Both the position numbers and the translations under genes were made by a program. This document shows, one piece after another, positions 52,401-64,000 of a DNA stretch of 64,000 nt (position 1 is the first letter of the stretch; each line of letters begins with the position of its first letter). The DNA is from Halictus rubicundus (Eukaryota; Arthropoda; Insecta; Hymenoptera; Halictidae): NCBI RefSeq assembly GCF_050948215.1, contig NC_135165.1, positions 2,826,501-2,890,500 on the forward strand, written 5' to 3'. The notes under the pieces were generated by a model, which did not search any database, was not told where the DNA came from, and was given only the letters and a program-made list of their open reading frames with translations.

Positions 52401-55400
52401 TCTGTTCGATTTTGACCGATTATTAATTTCACGAAGTCGGTGCTGGCGATTAATAGTTCTGTACAAATGGAAGTTAATTGGTACCTGGCAGGTTTTTCTG
52501 AGTCTGTCGACAATAACAGTCATTACAAAATAATTAACAATTCTCTTGAGCGAAAGTGAAGGCTCATTCTTCGCGCTTCGATTAAGAGAGTGACCTCGAA
52601 TTACAAGGTCGTCTCATAAAAAAGTTTGTCACAGATAGATTATAATTTTTGTAGGCCAGCGTTCATAAAGTTTGTCGAAATTGTCTGATTTTATTGCCGA
52701 AGGCTAACCGTAAAAAACATTCTGCACGTTGCTCGTTTCAATTAGCATAATGAATTTTTGAATCTTTTTGCGTGCTAGGTTTACACGTGAATATAAAATA
52801 GTTGATCATGCAGAGACACGATTTTTCTGGTTGGTTTTTGCACGTCGAAAATATCAATTATTGATCAGAGATCGGTGTAAAAACAATGCGGCATTGTACC
52901 GTGACACGATTAAAGTTTAAGCATGACTTGCACACGACGACTCTCTCGCCTGACGTCGTGCACTCTTGAGCTGCATTTCTCGTGGATGCACTTGAGAGAA
53001 AGTACGGCATATTATGTTAGCCTTGCATCTCGGTCATCGTGCCACTTAAGACTACCAGGCATAGTGTCTTGATGACATTTACAACTTAAACCTTTTACGC
53101 GGGCTTTTCTGCCGCGTCTGATATCTTTCATACGACATTAGTTATCTGAATGATAATCGACACCTTGTAGAAACATCTCTTGCCACTATTTTCGCAGCTT
53201 CAGATAATACCCGATAAAAAATTTCTACAAATATATTCAGTTATTTCTCATTTGAAAGATTGACCACCAAAAATATATGGAAATTTTGTATCACCGATTC
53301 GGTAATAATTTTTCATGTTCTGACAATATAACAAAGGTTCGCGTTGATACAGATTCATTTTCCTGCACATCAAGCAGTTCAAAAGAAAAGGTTACTACTT
53401 TCAACATGACATTGCACCTCTCCCACTGCAATTAGCGAAATAATTCGCACGCGCACGCATTCAATACGTACACACAACGTGAACGCAAGTTTCCACGTAC
53501 ATGCATACGTACCACTAGTTTGTCTTGTACCGACCGAGGTTGTAAACTAGCTTAAAGTTTCACACGGCCTTCAATAGGAACCCGTAGATAATATGTGCGC
53601 CACGAGAGAGAAATGTGTACGCAATACTGAGCTACACTTACGCCCCCGTCGAACTAATTAAAGCAAGGGATGCTATCAGACCAGTTAGCTACTTCTCCCG
53701 AACCTGAACACTGTAATTTTCTACGTTTGATTCCAGTGCGAAGGATTTACAGATCAGTGAATAAATTCGATGAATTAGCAATTAAAATTATTATTTATCG
53801 CGTTCATTTGTTTTTTAAACCGTCATCCCTTGTATCGTCGTTTCGTACGAATTGAGTACAACGAATTGACCCTCTCACCACCGAAAATGATCGTGTATCT
53901 GTAAAAAGAGACCCAGGTGTATTGGTACGGTCAGGTACCCGAAGCAGATTAAAAGAAAACTTCGCTTTCATTTCAGACGACGCTTACGCTGCTGTGTGTC
54001 CTGTTGATTGGACACCACGTGCAAGCAGTACTGAACAAACCGCAAGCATCCGAGGAGAAGAAAGAGAACGAGGTTAAGGCTGACGAAAGGATAAGTAACG
54101 GCCCACCGTCATCCGACTATGGCCCTCCTCCAGGATCCGACTACAACAGACCTGCGCCGGTGTATGGTCCAGCGGAGTTAGTGGGTGATCAAGGGCCAAC
54201 CCCCATATACCCACCGCCACCACCAGACCTGCCTCCACCAGCTTATGGGCCCCCATTGTCCTCGTACGGGCCTCCGCGGATCATCAAACCTCATTTCGGC
54301 CCACCAAAACAAACCTACGGCCCCCCTATATCTCTGCCGTCAAAGTTCAACTTCGGCCCGGTGAAGCTTCACTTTGGGCCGCCCAAGCAGCACTACGGGC
54401 CGCCGCATTCGTTCTCGTTCAGGCCCCCGAAGAATCAGTATGGCCCACCGTTGAAATTCACATCGGTGCCCAGCCAGTTTGGGTCTTCTGGTCACGGGCT
54501 CTCAAAGCCAGGACATGGGCTTTCGATTCCCCTGTCGTTGGACACGTACGGTCCACCTCAGAAACTGGCGGTCCAGTTTAGCACCCCGCCGAGCGACAAT
54601 TACGCGCCACCATCGCTGCCCAACATCCAGTACGGTCCACCTGCCGGCGACCTGTTCGGCCATGCCGCACCTGGGCCTCTCCCAGGAGTCCCTGCGCCAC
54701 CCACGCCACCTGACATCAAGTACGACGGCTGGCAGCCCATCGCAGGACTGTCCGGTCAGCACGGGGCACCCGTGGAGAACTTCGGCGGGTCCTTGGAGAG
54801 CTACGGCGTCCCTCTGGAGAACTATGACGTGACGGACATTGAGCAGAAGAACGTGCACGGCGCGTCCCTGAACCTGCAGGTGTCTCAGGCCGGGTCGCAC
54901 AACGCGGTCGAGCATTCGAACGTGCCGAGCGACTCTTACGGGACCCCGATTCACAACCCCGAGGCGCAGGATCTGAAGAGTTCGGTCAGCTCGGGCGGGA
55001 ACGACAACGACGGGCTGCCGCCACCGCCGTTGCCGCAGTACGAGCCCCTTCACAACGACCAGAGTCACTTGAAGAAGGAGGAGCACGCGAAGGTGCCGAG
55101 CGTGGAGCCCCTGTCCATCGTGAAGACTCACGGCTTCGAGTTGCTACCCACCTCCGCGCCGTTCTCTTCGGGCCTTCATTCCGGATCGCTGGGGACCGTG
55201 AAGATCCCGGTCGTCGACAGCGGTGCTCAGTTGAACGTCGAGCATGGTCACGCGTTCCAGGGCTTCGGGAACGACCTGTCGCAGGTGAACGCTCTGTCTG
55301 GCAGCTACGGGGCCCCATTCGGTGGCGCGCACTTCGGGAATCTGAACTCCATCGAGTCCGGACTACCTTTGCCGCCTCCGCCGGTGCTCGACACTTACAG

Positions 55401-57048
55401 CGCACCACCGCCATCTTCGTATTCCCCTAACGGGCCGTACCCGGCCGCCGAGGCAGGTCGATCGTCGCCTTTGTTCTCGTCGTTCGGGCTGCAGAGCGGT
55501 TCGCTCTTCAAACAGAATGTTCATCACCATCGTCCCCACGGGTCCTACAGGGCGCCGCCGGGTTCCCTGGTGCCGCCCAGGAACCGGGAGCCAATTAAAT
55601 TCAAGGAAGCCGTTCCCAGCGGACTTTTGACCAGCTTGAATCGTTACTTGCCGCCACTGCCGCCGCGGCATTACCAAGCATTCACCAAGGCAACCAAATC
55701 TTTCGTCCCGGCAGCGTTCTCGTTCGAACAGCAATTGCCCAGTCTCGGCGGCCCGGCCGCCTTCAACAAAGCGCTCGGCACCGATTTCAACTCGCCGATC
55801 GCAGCCCCGAACGCGCATTACGGCACCCCGTTGTCCTTCGGAGACTTCAACACCCCGGCGCCGGTCCTCACCTACGGAGCACCGAATTTCGGACCAGCTA
55901 CCAGCTTCGTCTCCACGTCCACAGGGATCGGCAAGAATCTGTACGAAAGCGTCAGCAACGCCATCACCACCACCTATGGGACACCTGTAGTCGGCACAGC
56001 GCAGACCACAGGACCCGCTCACGACTGTGCCTTCCACAATGGCGGCGGGTACAGTTTGCAGGACACCGGGCTCCAGAGTTTCGGAGCCTCCTTTGCGACT
56101 CACTCCCTCTCCTCTGGCCTGAACCACAACGCTCATCTGAAGACGGGCCCGTTGACACACACCGCGGGCATCTCGCAGTCGGTGGGCCAGCTGAGCCTGC
56201 AGCCTGATCAGGCAGCAGGTGATAAGGACAGCTACGGTAACCCGGTCGGGTACAACGTGCTGGCACACGCGGACAGTGTCCTCTCCAGCGACCATAGTCA
56301 AGCGGCCGAGGTAGCCAACGTCATCGCCGCTCCTCCGGCTACTCAGTCCGTTTCCTCCGAGGATCAGTATCACCAGCAAGACGGGTTTAGGGCAGAGGCG
56401 CTGACGGCAAGTCTCACCGAGCAAGGTTTCGGCCAGGCGAAGAACGCGGGCCCCAACCAGGTGGATGCTAGTCAATTTCTGAGTACTCGCGAAGGCAGCG
56501 AGGCCTTGTCTCTGGCCAAGGGCCTGACGCTCAACGGCGGCTCCGACGGCTTCGAGATCCAAGGGTCCAAGGGCACATACATGCTCCAGATCCAACCTGC
56601 CGACGGAGGACTCGGCACGGACAACTCGGACGGCAGCATAAGACACGATCAAGTCCTGTCCGACGGACTCCTGCAGGACATCCTCGCCGCCATCGAACAA
56701 CCTGACCGCGGCCAGGTGCAGCTCCAAGGTCTCCCGGAGGCGCAGTCGCTGCAACACGTGTACAGCGATCTACCGCAGACCCTGAACGCTGACATACCCA
56801 AAGGTCATTACATCACCGTCGACCAAGGCCAGCAGAAGAACCTTGAGCAACTAATCGGTCACGCCAGCGACAGGAACGAGGACCAGCTGGACGAGGCCGA
56901 GACCGCGAAAAAGGAGGCTGTCGCCTTCTTCTTCAACAATCAATTCGGCGACTCGAAGAAGGAGACCAGGTCGGTCGCGAAAAGTGAGACTGTTGCCACT
57001 TCCGTCACGGCGGATCAGGGTAAAAGTGCCGACAAAAAGTCCTCTTAG
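49432..57048 (+). CDS. Secreted YGPP-repeat, Pro/Gly/Tyr-rich protein (putative cuticle/ECM)
   Basis: Two exons: 49432-49446 (MLRAK, then donor GTAGGC) and 53977-57048 (acceptor CATTTCAG, stop TAG), both in phase 0, giving 1028 residues. Only the join yields a good signal peptide: MLRAKTTLTLLCVLLIGHH, cleaved near VQA. Residues about 50-185 hold eight YGPP motifs and related HFGPP; later come spaced SYG(V/T/A/N)P and TYGAP motifs. The C-terminal ~180 residues differ in style: Gln/Asp/Lys-rich, with GSKGTYMLQIQPADGG near residue 868, and probably a separate folded or conserved module. The mature chain has a single Cys, near residue 689. Composition resembles insect cuticle, eggshell or resilin-like structural proteins, where Tyr can be cross-linked. 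No chitin-binding R&R consensus was seen. Function in cuticle or matrix is inferred. Strong GC bias in the exon creates long antisense frames that are not genes. Confidence 0.9.
49447..53976 (+). other. 4.5-kb first intron of the YGPP gene
   Basis: It splits the signal peptide after codon 5. No exon, transposon or RNA gene was recognised inside. Long first introns in insect genes often carry enhancers, but no specific site was assigned. Confidence 0.7.
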
Positions 57049-59640
57049 AGATCGTCGCTCGTGACGCGCTCCTGCAGACATCATCCGAGTGCTTTGCTGA
57101 TGACCTATGATAATTTATGAAAGACTTTCTCTATTTTTAGTACCGAGTTCGTACCGATTGCGAACATACTGCGGAAATATTTATGGTCTGTGCTTGGTGT
57201 GCTGACTGATTCGTGGCTCTTTGTTGTTTGCTTAGGGACAATCAGAACACGTATTTTAATAGTCTTCGTTAGATTCTGTATTTTATTTATGAATTTTCCT
57301 GACGAACCGGATCGAAGAAGTCAGTTTTTATATTTTTCCTCCATTTTATCGGTAACTTATGAATTTTCTTGGTGAACGAATTTTTCTTTCTAAGTCTACT
57401 ATAGCGTTCGAAGAGTTTAGAGTTGGAGAGTTCACACGAAGGCTACGATTGATCCCAAGAGCCACGAATCAACGCGTACGCCTACTCGGCTCACCGGTGC
57501 TGACGAGTACAGTTCGAAGCTAAGCCGAAGACCTTTCTATTTAACTACTGGGACGTCGGGACCACTTTCGAGGCACCGAAGTATGCTGAAAAACACAGTT
57601 CCCCGTTAGAAGCTCGGCTAGTCTGTTAATTATCGCCGATTGTAAAGCAAAACGGCTGTTTCCCGAGGCCACCATCTCTCCGCGGAAAAGTATCGCGCGG
57701 CGGATAACGCTTCGCCGCGTTCCGTAGACGAGCGGATCTCCCGTTCTCTCGTCGAGGCTGATATCCGCGTGGCCGGTTCTTATCGCGTACTAATTGCGAA
57801 CCCGGTATCAAAGAGTCCTCGAGTGCTGTTCAGCCTGGCGCCGGAACCGAGCGTTCCGCGCCTCTTTCGCTCGGCGACTCTTCAGCCTCGCGAAAACCAG
57901 TGAAAGCATCGGAATCATCGTTCACGGGTCGTTGAGTGATTGTATTGCGGCCGGTCGAGATGTTCTCGCGCGGGACAACCGAGCTCTTCGTCGTTTGTCG
58001 GCGCGCGCCGGTCAATTTCCGCGAGAACGTGGACGAAACTGCGCTGAAAACTTCCGATTCCTATCATCGAATTAACTACACGGCTGTATAAATTGCAAAG
58101 CAATTATTATCCATTGAAATTAGGACACTCTTCGTTCACAGGTAGCTGTAACCATCGGGTCAAGCATGAACTCTTTTAGTAGGAAATTTAGAAGTCATTC
58201 GGAGCTGCTGATCGAGTCCTTCGAAAGCTCCCGTAAAAATCCATCAAATTTTCTGTCACGCAAATTTGTGTCCACGTTTTCGAGTCCGGTTGCAACCGGT
58301 CGCAGCTTTCTTCGATCGTTCCGAGGCGCGGTCATATGATCGGCCGAAGCCCCATGTCTTTGACCTTCGCCTGGGTGAAAGTTCAGGAGCTCGTTCAACT
58401 GCTATGGGCAATCACGCGCCTGCCTTTCACGAGAATCTCGTTTCGAGTGAAACGCGCTGCGCTGCCCGATTTCCGCGACCGTTTCAGACGCGATACACAC
58501 GGTTTTGCATACCTTTGTGACAGCAACAGCCGGATCTGCACGCGTCTAGTCCATTGTCTCCGACGGGTCACGCTGCGCGTCAGCCGTGTACCACGGGGGA
58601 ACCATTTGTTAGATGAAACCCGCAATACTTAACGACTCGACGGTAGGGCTACTCTTTCGAACTCTCTAGGAGTATTCCAGGAGTTTTAACCGGAAGCTGT
58701 TTCGTGTTACCGGAAGCGTTGAAAGTTCTGAAAACACACAGAGCCCGTTACGAAATATTTACGTCACACCAAAGCTTGAAGGAACAACACGAAATTGTGG
58801 AGACGACACCACGAGTCCTCCGTTGATGTCGCAGTTGATACGTGTCTAGAGTAGCTAGATTATAGTCCGTACATTTAACCAGACATAACTAGTCAGTACT
58901 TTCACGACCTCGAAGGAGTTTTAGAACTTTCACGACTTTCGGGATCTTCGAACCTCTCGAAACCGTTTAATCACTCCCGTTAAAAAAACATCTTATCGAA
59001 ACTCGACCGCGATCGAACCTAAAGTCGAATCGTTTTGGTCCAAGCAGCCCTAATATCACCGGCTCCTCTGCGATCCGTTTTGCGAAAGCGCCCAAAGACA
59101 GAGTCGTCCTTTTCGAACGGAGAAACGATAAACCATGCTCGCCTAACGCGCTGATAACCGACGCGATCGTTCGCGCACACCAGTTCGCGTTCGCGTAGTA
59201 ATATTCAACTTCTTCTACTTTTATAGCGTTGCCCTGGCAAATGGTTATGCATAACTTGGTATATCGCGGATACGTAAAATAAGCGAAGCGTACAAGCTTA
59301 AGAGATGCTCATTGTTAAGAAATACGCAGTAACGGTGCTGCCAAGCCATAAAACACATCGACTCGTCCCCTCTATCTCGCATACACCCTTTCCCCCCCAC
59401 CCCTCTCTCCTAACCCCCACCCCCTTCTACATTTTTATGGATTTATTTATTATTTTATACGCGTAAGTGCGACGGGACGCCGTTCCCCGACGACATTATC
59501 AGTCGTCGAAACTCGGCGCGCCGATTGTGCGCCTTTTCTTTTTATATGTGCGCGATGGATGTAAATATACGATTTATTTGTAAATAGATACGCGTTTTCA
59601 TTCCGATCCCCAGAAATCCAATTTTTCTTCAAGCCCCTCC
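57049..59640 (+). other. Downstream region of the YGPP gene, possible 3' UTR
   Basis: No coding exon is supported. A strongly C-rich pyrimidine tract lies at about 59365-59430, and the AU-rich segment 59440-59600 has 3'-UTR character. No poly(A) site was assigned to the gene. Confidence 0.35.
59560..59586 (+). promoter_or_regulatory. Pair of Pumilio-type elements
   Basis: TGTAAATA occurs at 59560-59567 and again at 59579-59586. Each fits the Pumilio consensus TGTANATA. Function requires that a plus-strand transcript covers this region. Confidence 0.4.
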
Positions 59641-61917
59641 TCCTTGTACAGTGACTTAGTAGCTTATCCTCGTTTCAAATGCTTTTAATTTATTCTAGCA
59701 CATATATTTAGTGCAGCATCATTCTTACTGTTACTGTTCATTACTGTCGATTACTTTTTCAATTTTCATATATCAATTTAGTCGTAAACGCATAAAATTC
59801 GCAGCGATTAATTCACACAAAGTAGAGACCGCACCTCAACGAACAAAGTAAGCCTAGGTTCAGTTTGCAATTAAGATCGTCGTGTAACGAAAGAACTGTG
59901 GTTCAATAATTCGGAAAATTATTACAAAAAATTCAGCACACCGTCGAGCCCGTCCCAACAGCCTCCGGGCCGAGGCACTCATAATTGAACGCCGAAAACA
60001 TTCGAATTCTATCAACGCCTGGATCTCGGACTCGTGGCGGGGTCGAAGGTTCAAAAGCAAGGTAACCACGGGCTGTTAAACGCCGCCGCGCCGCAAAAGC
60101 CGCGTACGCATGGACATCCGATAACATTCCCAAGCATCTGGCGCTCTGTTTATCTCGATTGCGCCGTTTTCCGTTTCACGCTGCTCGTTCGGGCGGCCGT
60201 AATCTGAACTTTCGGCGACCAAGAACCCGCGTCGCCGCGCCAACTGCATTTCGGCTATTCCGACGCCAATCACAAAGCCTCACCACTCGTCTCCCCGGAC
60301 CCTAAATTGTTTAATCGCGCACGGAAACGCCTGGCGCGGCGCGAGTCGGAAAAACTCGGACAATTTTCTCGAAACGGGATCTGCGAACTGGGCCGAATTA
60401 CAATTAGATTCGATCGAAGACTGATCTTAGATATTTGATCTCACTGTCAAAAATTCAATTGAAATTATCGGGCTGCTCTCACTGAAAATTATAAGGTACG
60501 TTGCTTCATTGGAGTCATTGTCATCGGTAGAAAGACAAATACTTCGCAGAGTATTGAGTCTCTCAACGGAATAAAAGAATATTTCTCTTTTATTGAAAGA
60601 ATTATTTTTCTATGCAAACAAATGTAGAGTAGCGTTCGAAAACCGAGTACCATCCGCAGGTTGCGTGACCTTGGTCGCTCAGGTGACTCTCTCGCTGGAG
60701 AGTTCCGAGTTGCAACACCGGTCCAGCGTATTTTCGGTGAAAGTGTTCGCCGCCCACGCGGGGATGTCGAAACGACAGACGTTTCCTTTGCAGACGCCGA
60801 GGCGACGCGATGGGTCGAAGCGAAAACGCACGATCGGTGGAATTAGGCATCCTCCGCTAAGTAGGATTACGGTTATGTAAATGAAATGTTATCGCGCCGG
60901 TGAAGTTAGCGCGGATAGTTAGCGTCCCCGGTCCCCCGTAGCTCGTTAAAATCGATTCTCGCACGCTTTCTATCGGCCGGTCTTCCCTTCCGCTTCTTTT
61001 CCATCCCCCCGGTCGGCTACTCGGGAGGTCGTACGGTTTTCTTCGTTTCCTCCATTATTCCGTACTTCGTGCGCCCAGACAACGCGCGATCATAAGGCTC
61101 TCCCTTTGCAAACTGAAACTCGACTAAACTATGGGAATGTTCGCACGTTTTTCGGTTATAAAGAGAGCCCCGGCCATGCACCGGCGTAACACGAAGATTT
61201 CCGCTGGGTTCATTCATCCCCGCCCTCCAGGGACGCGTTAATTGTTCGTCCGCATCATTTCAACGCCTTCCGACGCTCGTTTAAGTAGCTCCGCTGATCA
61301 ACATCCGACGCTGCCGAGCAACATCCGCTTTGTCGTTCGTAATCTGTTTCAATTACTAGTAGATTACTAGTTTATGCAATTTTGAGATTTTGGGCTGAGG
61401 GACGAGTTCGATTTATTAATCAGAAAATTCCTTATGGTAAGCGTAGAGAAAAGGAAAATGAGGATCCACTGGATTAAACAATTTTATCGAACGAAAGAAA
61501 AGAAGAAAGGAGAAATAGATTAACTGTCACGTCAGAGGTGGACTGTCACAATTTTTGCGCTACCGAATTGTCGGAAGGTTCGATAGTGCTCGAGTAGGTT
61601 CGACCTCCTCGCAGGTTTCGCGGCGAGAGGAGACGGGTCCGCGCAAAATGGTGGCTCGCGTTGCAATTTCTAGAAGATACAATCTTCGCGGTAGGAAAGA
61701 CACGCGAGACGGTCTTTCGAAGTTACCTGCTGAACCCCGGGGTCGGTTGCTTTCTCCTGGCGCCTACGGCATAAACTACTTCGCGAACGAAGTTAACCGG
61801 CGAAGTAGACAAAACGCCGTAATGATCGGCACGTCACCAACAACCTGGAAATAAATTTCGTTAGTGCTCGAGCCCCGATGGAGCCTAATGACTTCCTCCC
61901 GGTGTAGCTTTAATCGC

Positions 61918-61942
61918 GAGAGAGAGAGAGAGAGAGAGAGAG
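61918..61942. repeat. (GA)n microsatellite
   Basis: About 12 GA units. Confidence 0.9.
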
Positions 61943-62190
61943 GGGGAGCCGTATCACACCGCGGGTTTTCGGTTCTTCGAGGAGAAACCCGGTTGACGAG
62001 GAGGGATTGCCGGAGATCTCGAAGGAGGGTTTTCAGGGGTAGCCAGGGGGAACGTATGCATTTCTCGCGGAGCTCGGAAGTGCTTTATTTCCATAGTGCG
62101 CCCGTATCCGTACACACCGACAGTCATACTGATCTCTGGAGGCAAGTTGTTGCCTCGTGGGTGGTATATACAGAATATAAGGAGGCTTGA

Positions 62191-62214
62191 CAGAGAGAGA
62201 AGGAAAGAGAGAGA

Positions 62215-62245
<31 letters not shown>

Positions 62246-62247
62246 GG
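62191..62247. repeat. (GA)n microsatellite with GT interruption
   Basis: GA units, interrupted by GAAGGAAA and GTGTGT, end in an uninterrupted run of about 13 GA units. Confidence 0.9.
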
Positions 62248-62557
62248 TCTCGAGCGTATCGTTGCACGGTATGCTTGGCGCAGCTCGTTCGCCGAAGGCG
62301 AAATTGTCTTTCTTTCGCAATGGAGAATAGTCGCTAAAAGTAAAATCTAAGAAAATAAAATACCCCCCTGGGCTGGCGACGGACTTCTTAAAACAGCGTC
62401 AACGGTGCTCTACTTCTCTTTAGCGCAGCTTACACTGGCGACACTGTACTCACGGCTGCGGGTCTTTTGCTAAAGAGCTGCGATTTTATGGTGGGGCCTG
62501 ATACAATGAAAAACCTGCTCGCGGAGCATCCCTTCCAGAGGGTATACAGGTGTTTAA

Positions 62558-63500
62558 AGGTATTTTGTTCTAGGTGCATTCTCTGGAACAAAGCGATCAC
62601 TGACTGGCAATGATTTGGGGAGGATATTCTAATATATAAGTTTGTCAGAAGTCACCTCCTCGATGTCACTTTCCTCAATTTCTTCACAATTGTGCGTTCG
62701 GATGTTCCTTCTCTACGGAGGGCTGCTCACCTGCAATAATACACTACGTTTGGAAATAATTGGAAAAATTTCACCGATACGAAACTTGCACACCACCTCG
62801 AAGTCACTTTCCTCAATTTCTTCACAATTGTACGTTCGGATGTTCCTTCTCTACGGAGGGCTGCTCACCTGCAATAACACACTACGTTTGGAAATAATTG
62901 AAAAAATTTCACTGATACAAAACTTGTACACCACCTCGAAGTCACTTTCCTCAATTTCTTCACAATTGTACGCTCGGATATTCCTTCTCTACGAAGAGAG
63001 AAGGTATTTTGTTTCTAGATGCATTCTCCGGAACAAAGCAATCACTGACTGGCAATGATCTAGGAAGGTATTATACTGTATAAGTTTGTTAGAGGTCACT
63101 TTCCTCAGTTTCTTCACCATTCTACCTTCGGATATTCCTTCTCTACGGAGGGCTGCTCACCTGCAATAATACACTACGTTTGGAAATAATTGGAAAAATT
63201 TCACCGATACGAAACTTGCACACCATCTCGAAGTCACTTTCCTCAATTTCTTCACAATTGTGCGTTCGGATGTTCCTTCTCTACGGAGGGCTGCTCACCT
63301 GCAATATTACACTACGTTTAGAAATAATTAAAAAAATTTCACTGATATAAAACTTGGGCACCACCTCGAAGTCACTTTCCTCAGTTTCTTCACCATTCTA
63401 CGTTCGGATACGGAGGGCTGCTCACCTGCAATAATACACTACGTTTGGAAATAACTAAAAAAATGTCACCGATACAAAACTTGTACACCACCTCGAAAAC
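62558..63500. repeat. 138-bp tandem repeat with higher-order duplication
   Basis: GTCACTTTCCTCA..TTCTTCAC recurs at 62665, 62803, 62941, 63095, 63233 and 63371. The spacing is exactly 138 bp within each group of three. The leader AAGGTATTTTGTT..GATCACTGACTGGCAATGAT before the first group is repeated at about 63001 before the second, so the whole block was duplicated. The last copy lacks part of the unit. Since 138 is a multiple of three, a 138-codon frame (62642-63058) shows 46-residue repeats; it is not treated as a gene. Confidence 0.93.
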
Positions 63501-64000
63501 TTCGACTGCTCGAGATAAATGTCCAGGACTCCTGTCAGCCGGGTGTCGTCGCGAGCGTCGACTAATTCTATTTTTGTCGGTCGGACAAACGCGCCGAAGA
63601 GTAAAAACTGCGAGGGGTTGGACGGAGACTCCGCGACAGTATTTCGCGTCTTTCGATTCGCTCGCGAAATCGTCTCGCCCCCGTTCGTCGCCCTTCGCCG
63701 AGGAACAGAGAGATACCTACGACGATTCCGGGGAAGATCGCGCGAATTCATAGACGTCAGGCGGGATATTGTTCCGCTTGATCGATCGACAGTTCAACGG
63801 GGTTAATCGGAAAATCTTCGTGGAAAATCCCGGTCCCGAGGGGGCGAAACGACGGCTACGGGACGGTCGTCGTACAAGCCGCGTAACAATCAGAGGGAAA
63901 AATGACAGACGACGCTCGAGAACAGCGAGAACGGGGGTTGGGTTTGGTAAAGGGAAGGGGGGGTGGGGGTGGAACAGTTTGAACAGGGGTTCGTGGATGG
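63501..64000. other. GC-richer right edge, no gene recognised
   Basis: CpG-rich sequence follows the tandem array. Open frames occur on both strands without recognisable domains. It could be the edge of a neighbouring promoter. Confidence 0.35.

Larger units (their letters stand above)
59641..62557. other. Gene-free stretch with GA microsatellites
   Basis: No exon or RNA gene was recognised. Open frames such as 60593-60880 and 61555-61854 have no recognisable domains. Confidence 0.45.

Noticed and set aside
52212..52523. Minus-strand 103-codon ORF, considered as a transposase fragment
   Set aside because: No recognisable catalytic motif or terminal repeats were found. It lies in the intron of the YGPP gene without further support.
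55363..56757. 464-codon minus-strand ORF antisense to the YGPP exon
   Set aside because: It is a shadow of a GC-biased, low-complexity sense exon. The Arg/Leu/Val-rich translation has no domain, and the sense strand has a complete secretory ORF.
62642..63058. 138-codon ORF with 46-residue internal repeats
   Set aside because: The 138-bp DNA repeat is a multiple of three, so an open frame across copies is expected. The second repeat block is frame-broken and no gene signals are present.

Overview
The window looks like nuclear DNA from an arthropod, most likely an insect and plausibly a hymenopteran. It has AT-rich non-coding DNA, GT-AG introns of tens of bases to several kilobases, and genes spaced far apart. 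There is no bacterial operon structure. The clade is inferred from protein style (a PAPLA1/SEC23IP-type phospholipase and a Tyr-Gly-Pro-rich secreted protein) and from TTAA-flanked miniature transposons. The exact species cannot be read from the sequence.

Three protein-coding genes can be supported. (1) Minus strand, 5126 down to 1968 and probably off the left edge: a secreted protein rebuilt from six phase-consistent exons, with a signal peptide and a downstream part that resembles the region after the vWA domain of hemicentins. (2) Plus strand, 6079-11921: a SEC23-interacting / DDHD-domain phospholipase A1-like protein rebuilt from eight exons (about 1371 residues, first exon not found). 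It has a long Pro/Ser-rich N-terminus, a WWE-type region, a GHSLG lipase box and a DDHD domain, but no SAM domain. Genes 1 and 2 are head to head across about 0.95 kb. (3) Plus strand, 49432-57048: a 1028-residue secreted YGPP-repeat protein. A 5-codon first exon is separated from one 3.07 kb exon by a 4.5 kb intron, and a TATA box lies upstream.

The rest, roughly 13.1-49.1 kb and 57.1-64 kb, shows no convincing gene. It holds repeats: five TTAA-flanked MITE-like elements in three families plus a sixth with one decayed flank, a foldback element at 38.9 kb, a Ty1/copia reverse-transcriptase relic at 41.3-41.8 kb, a 1 kb minisatellite built on a 10-11 bp AT-rich unit (36.25-37.31 kb), a 138 bp tandem repeat with higher-order duplication (62.56-63.5 kb), several two-copy tandem duplications and many microsatellites.

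The genes do not form a pathway. Gene 2 would act at ER exit sites and Golgi membranes, while genes 1 and 3 encode secreted or extracellular-matrix proteins. No CRISPR array, rRNA or tRNA gene was recognised. All exon models come from reading splice sites and checking reading-frame phase by eye; no transcript or database search was available.
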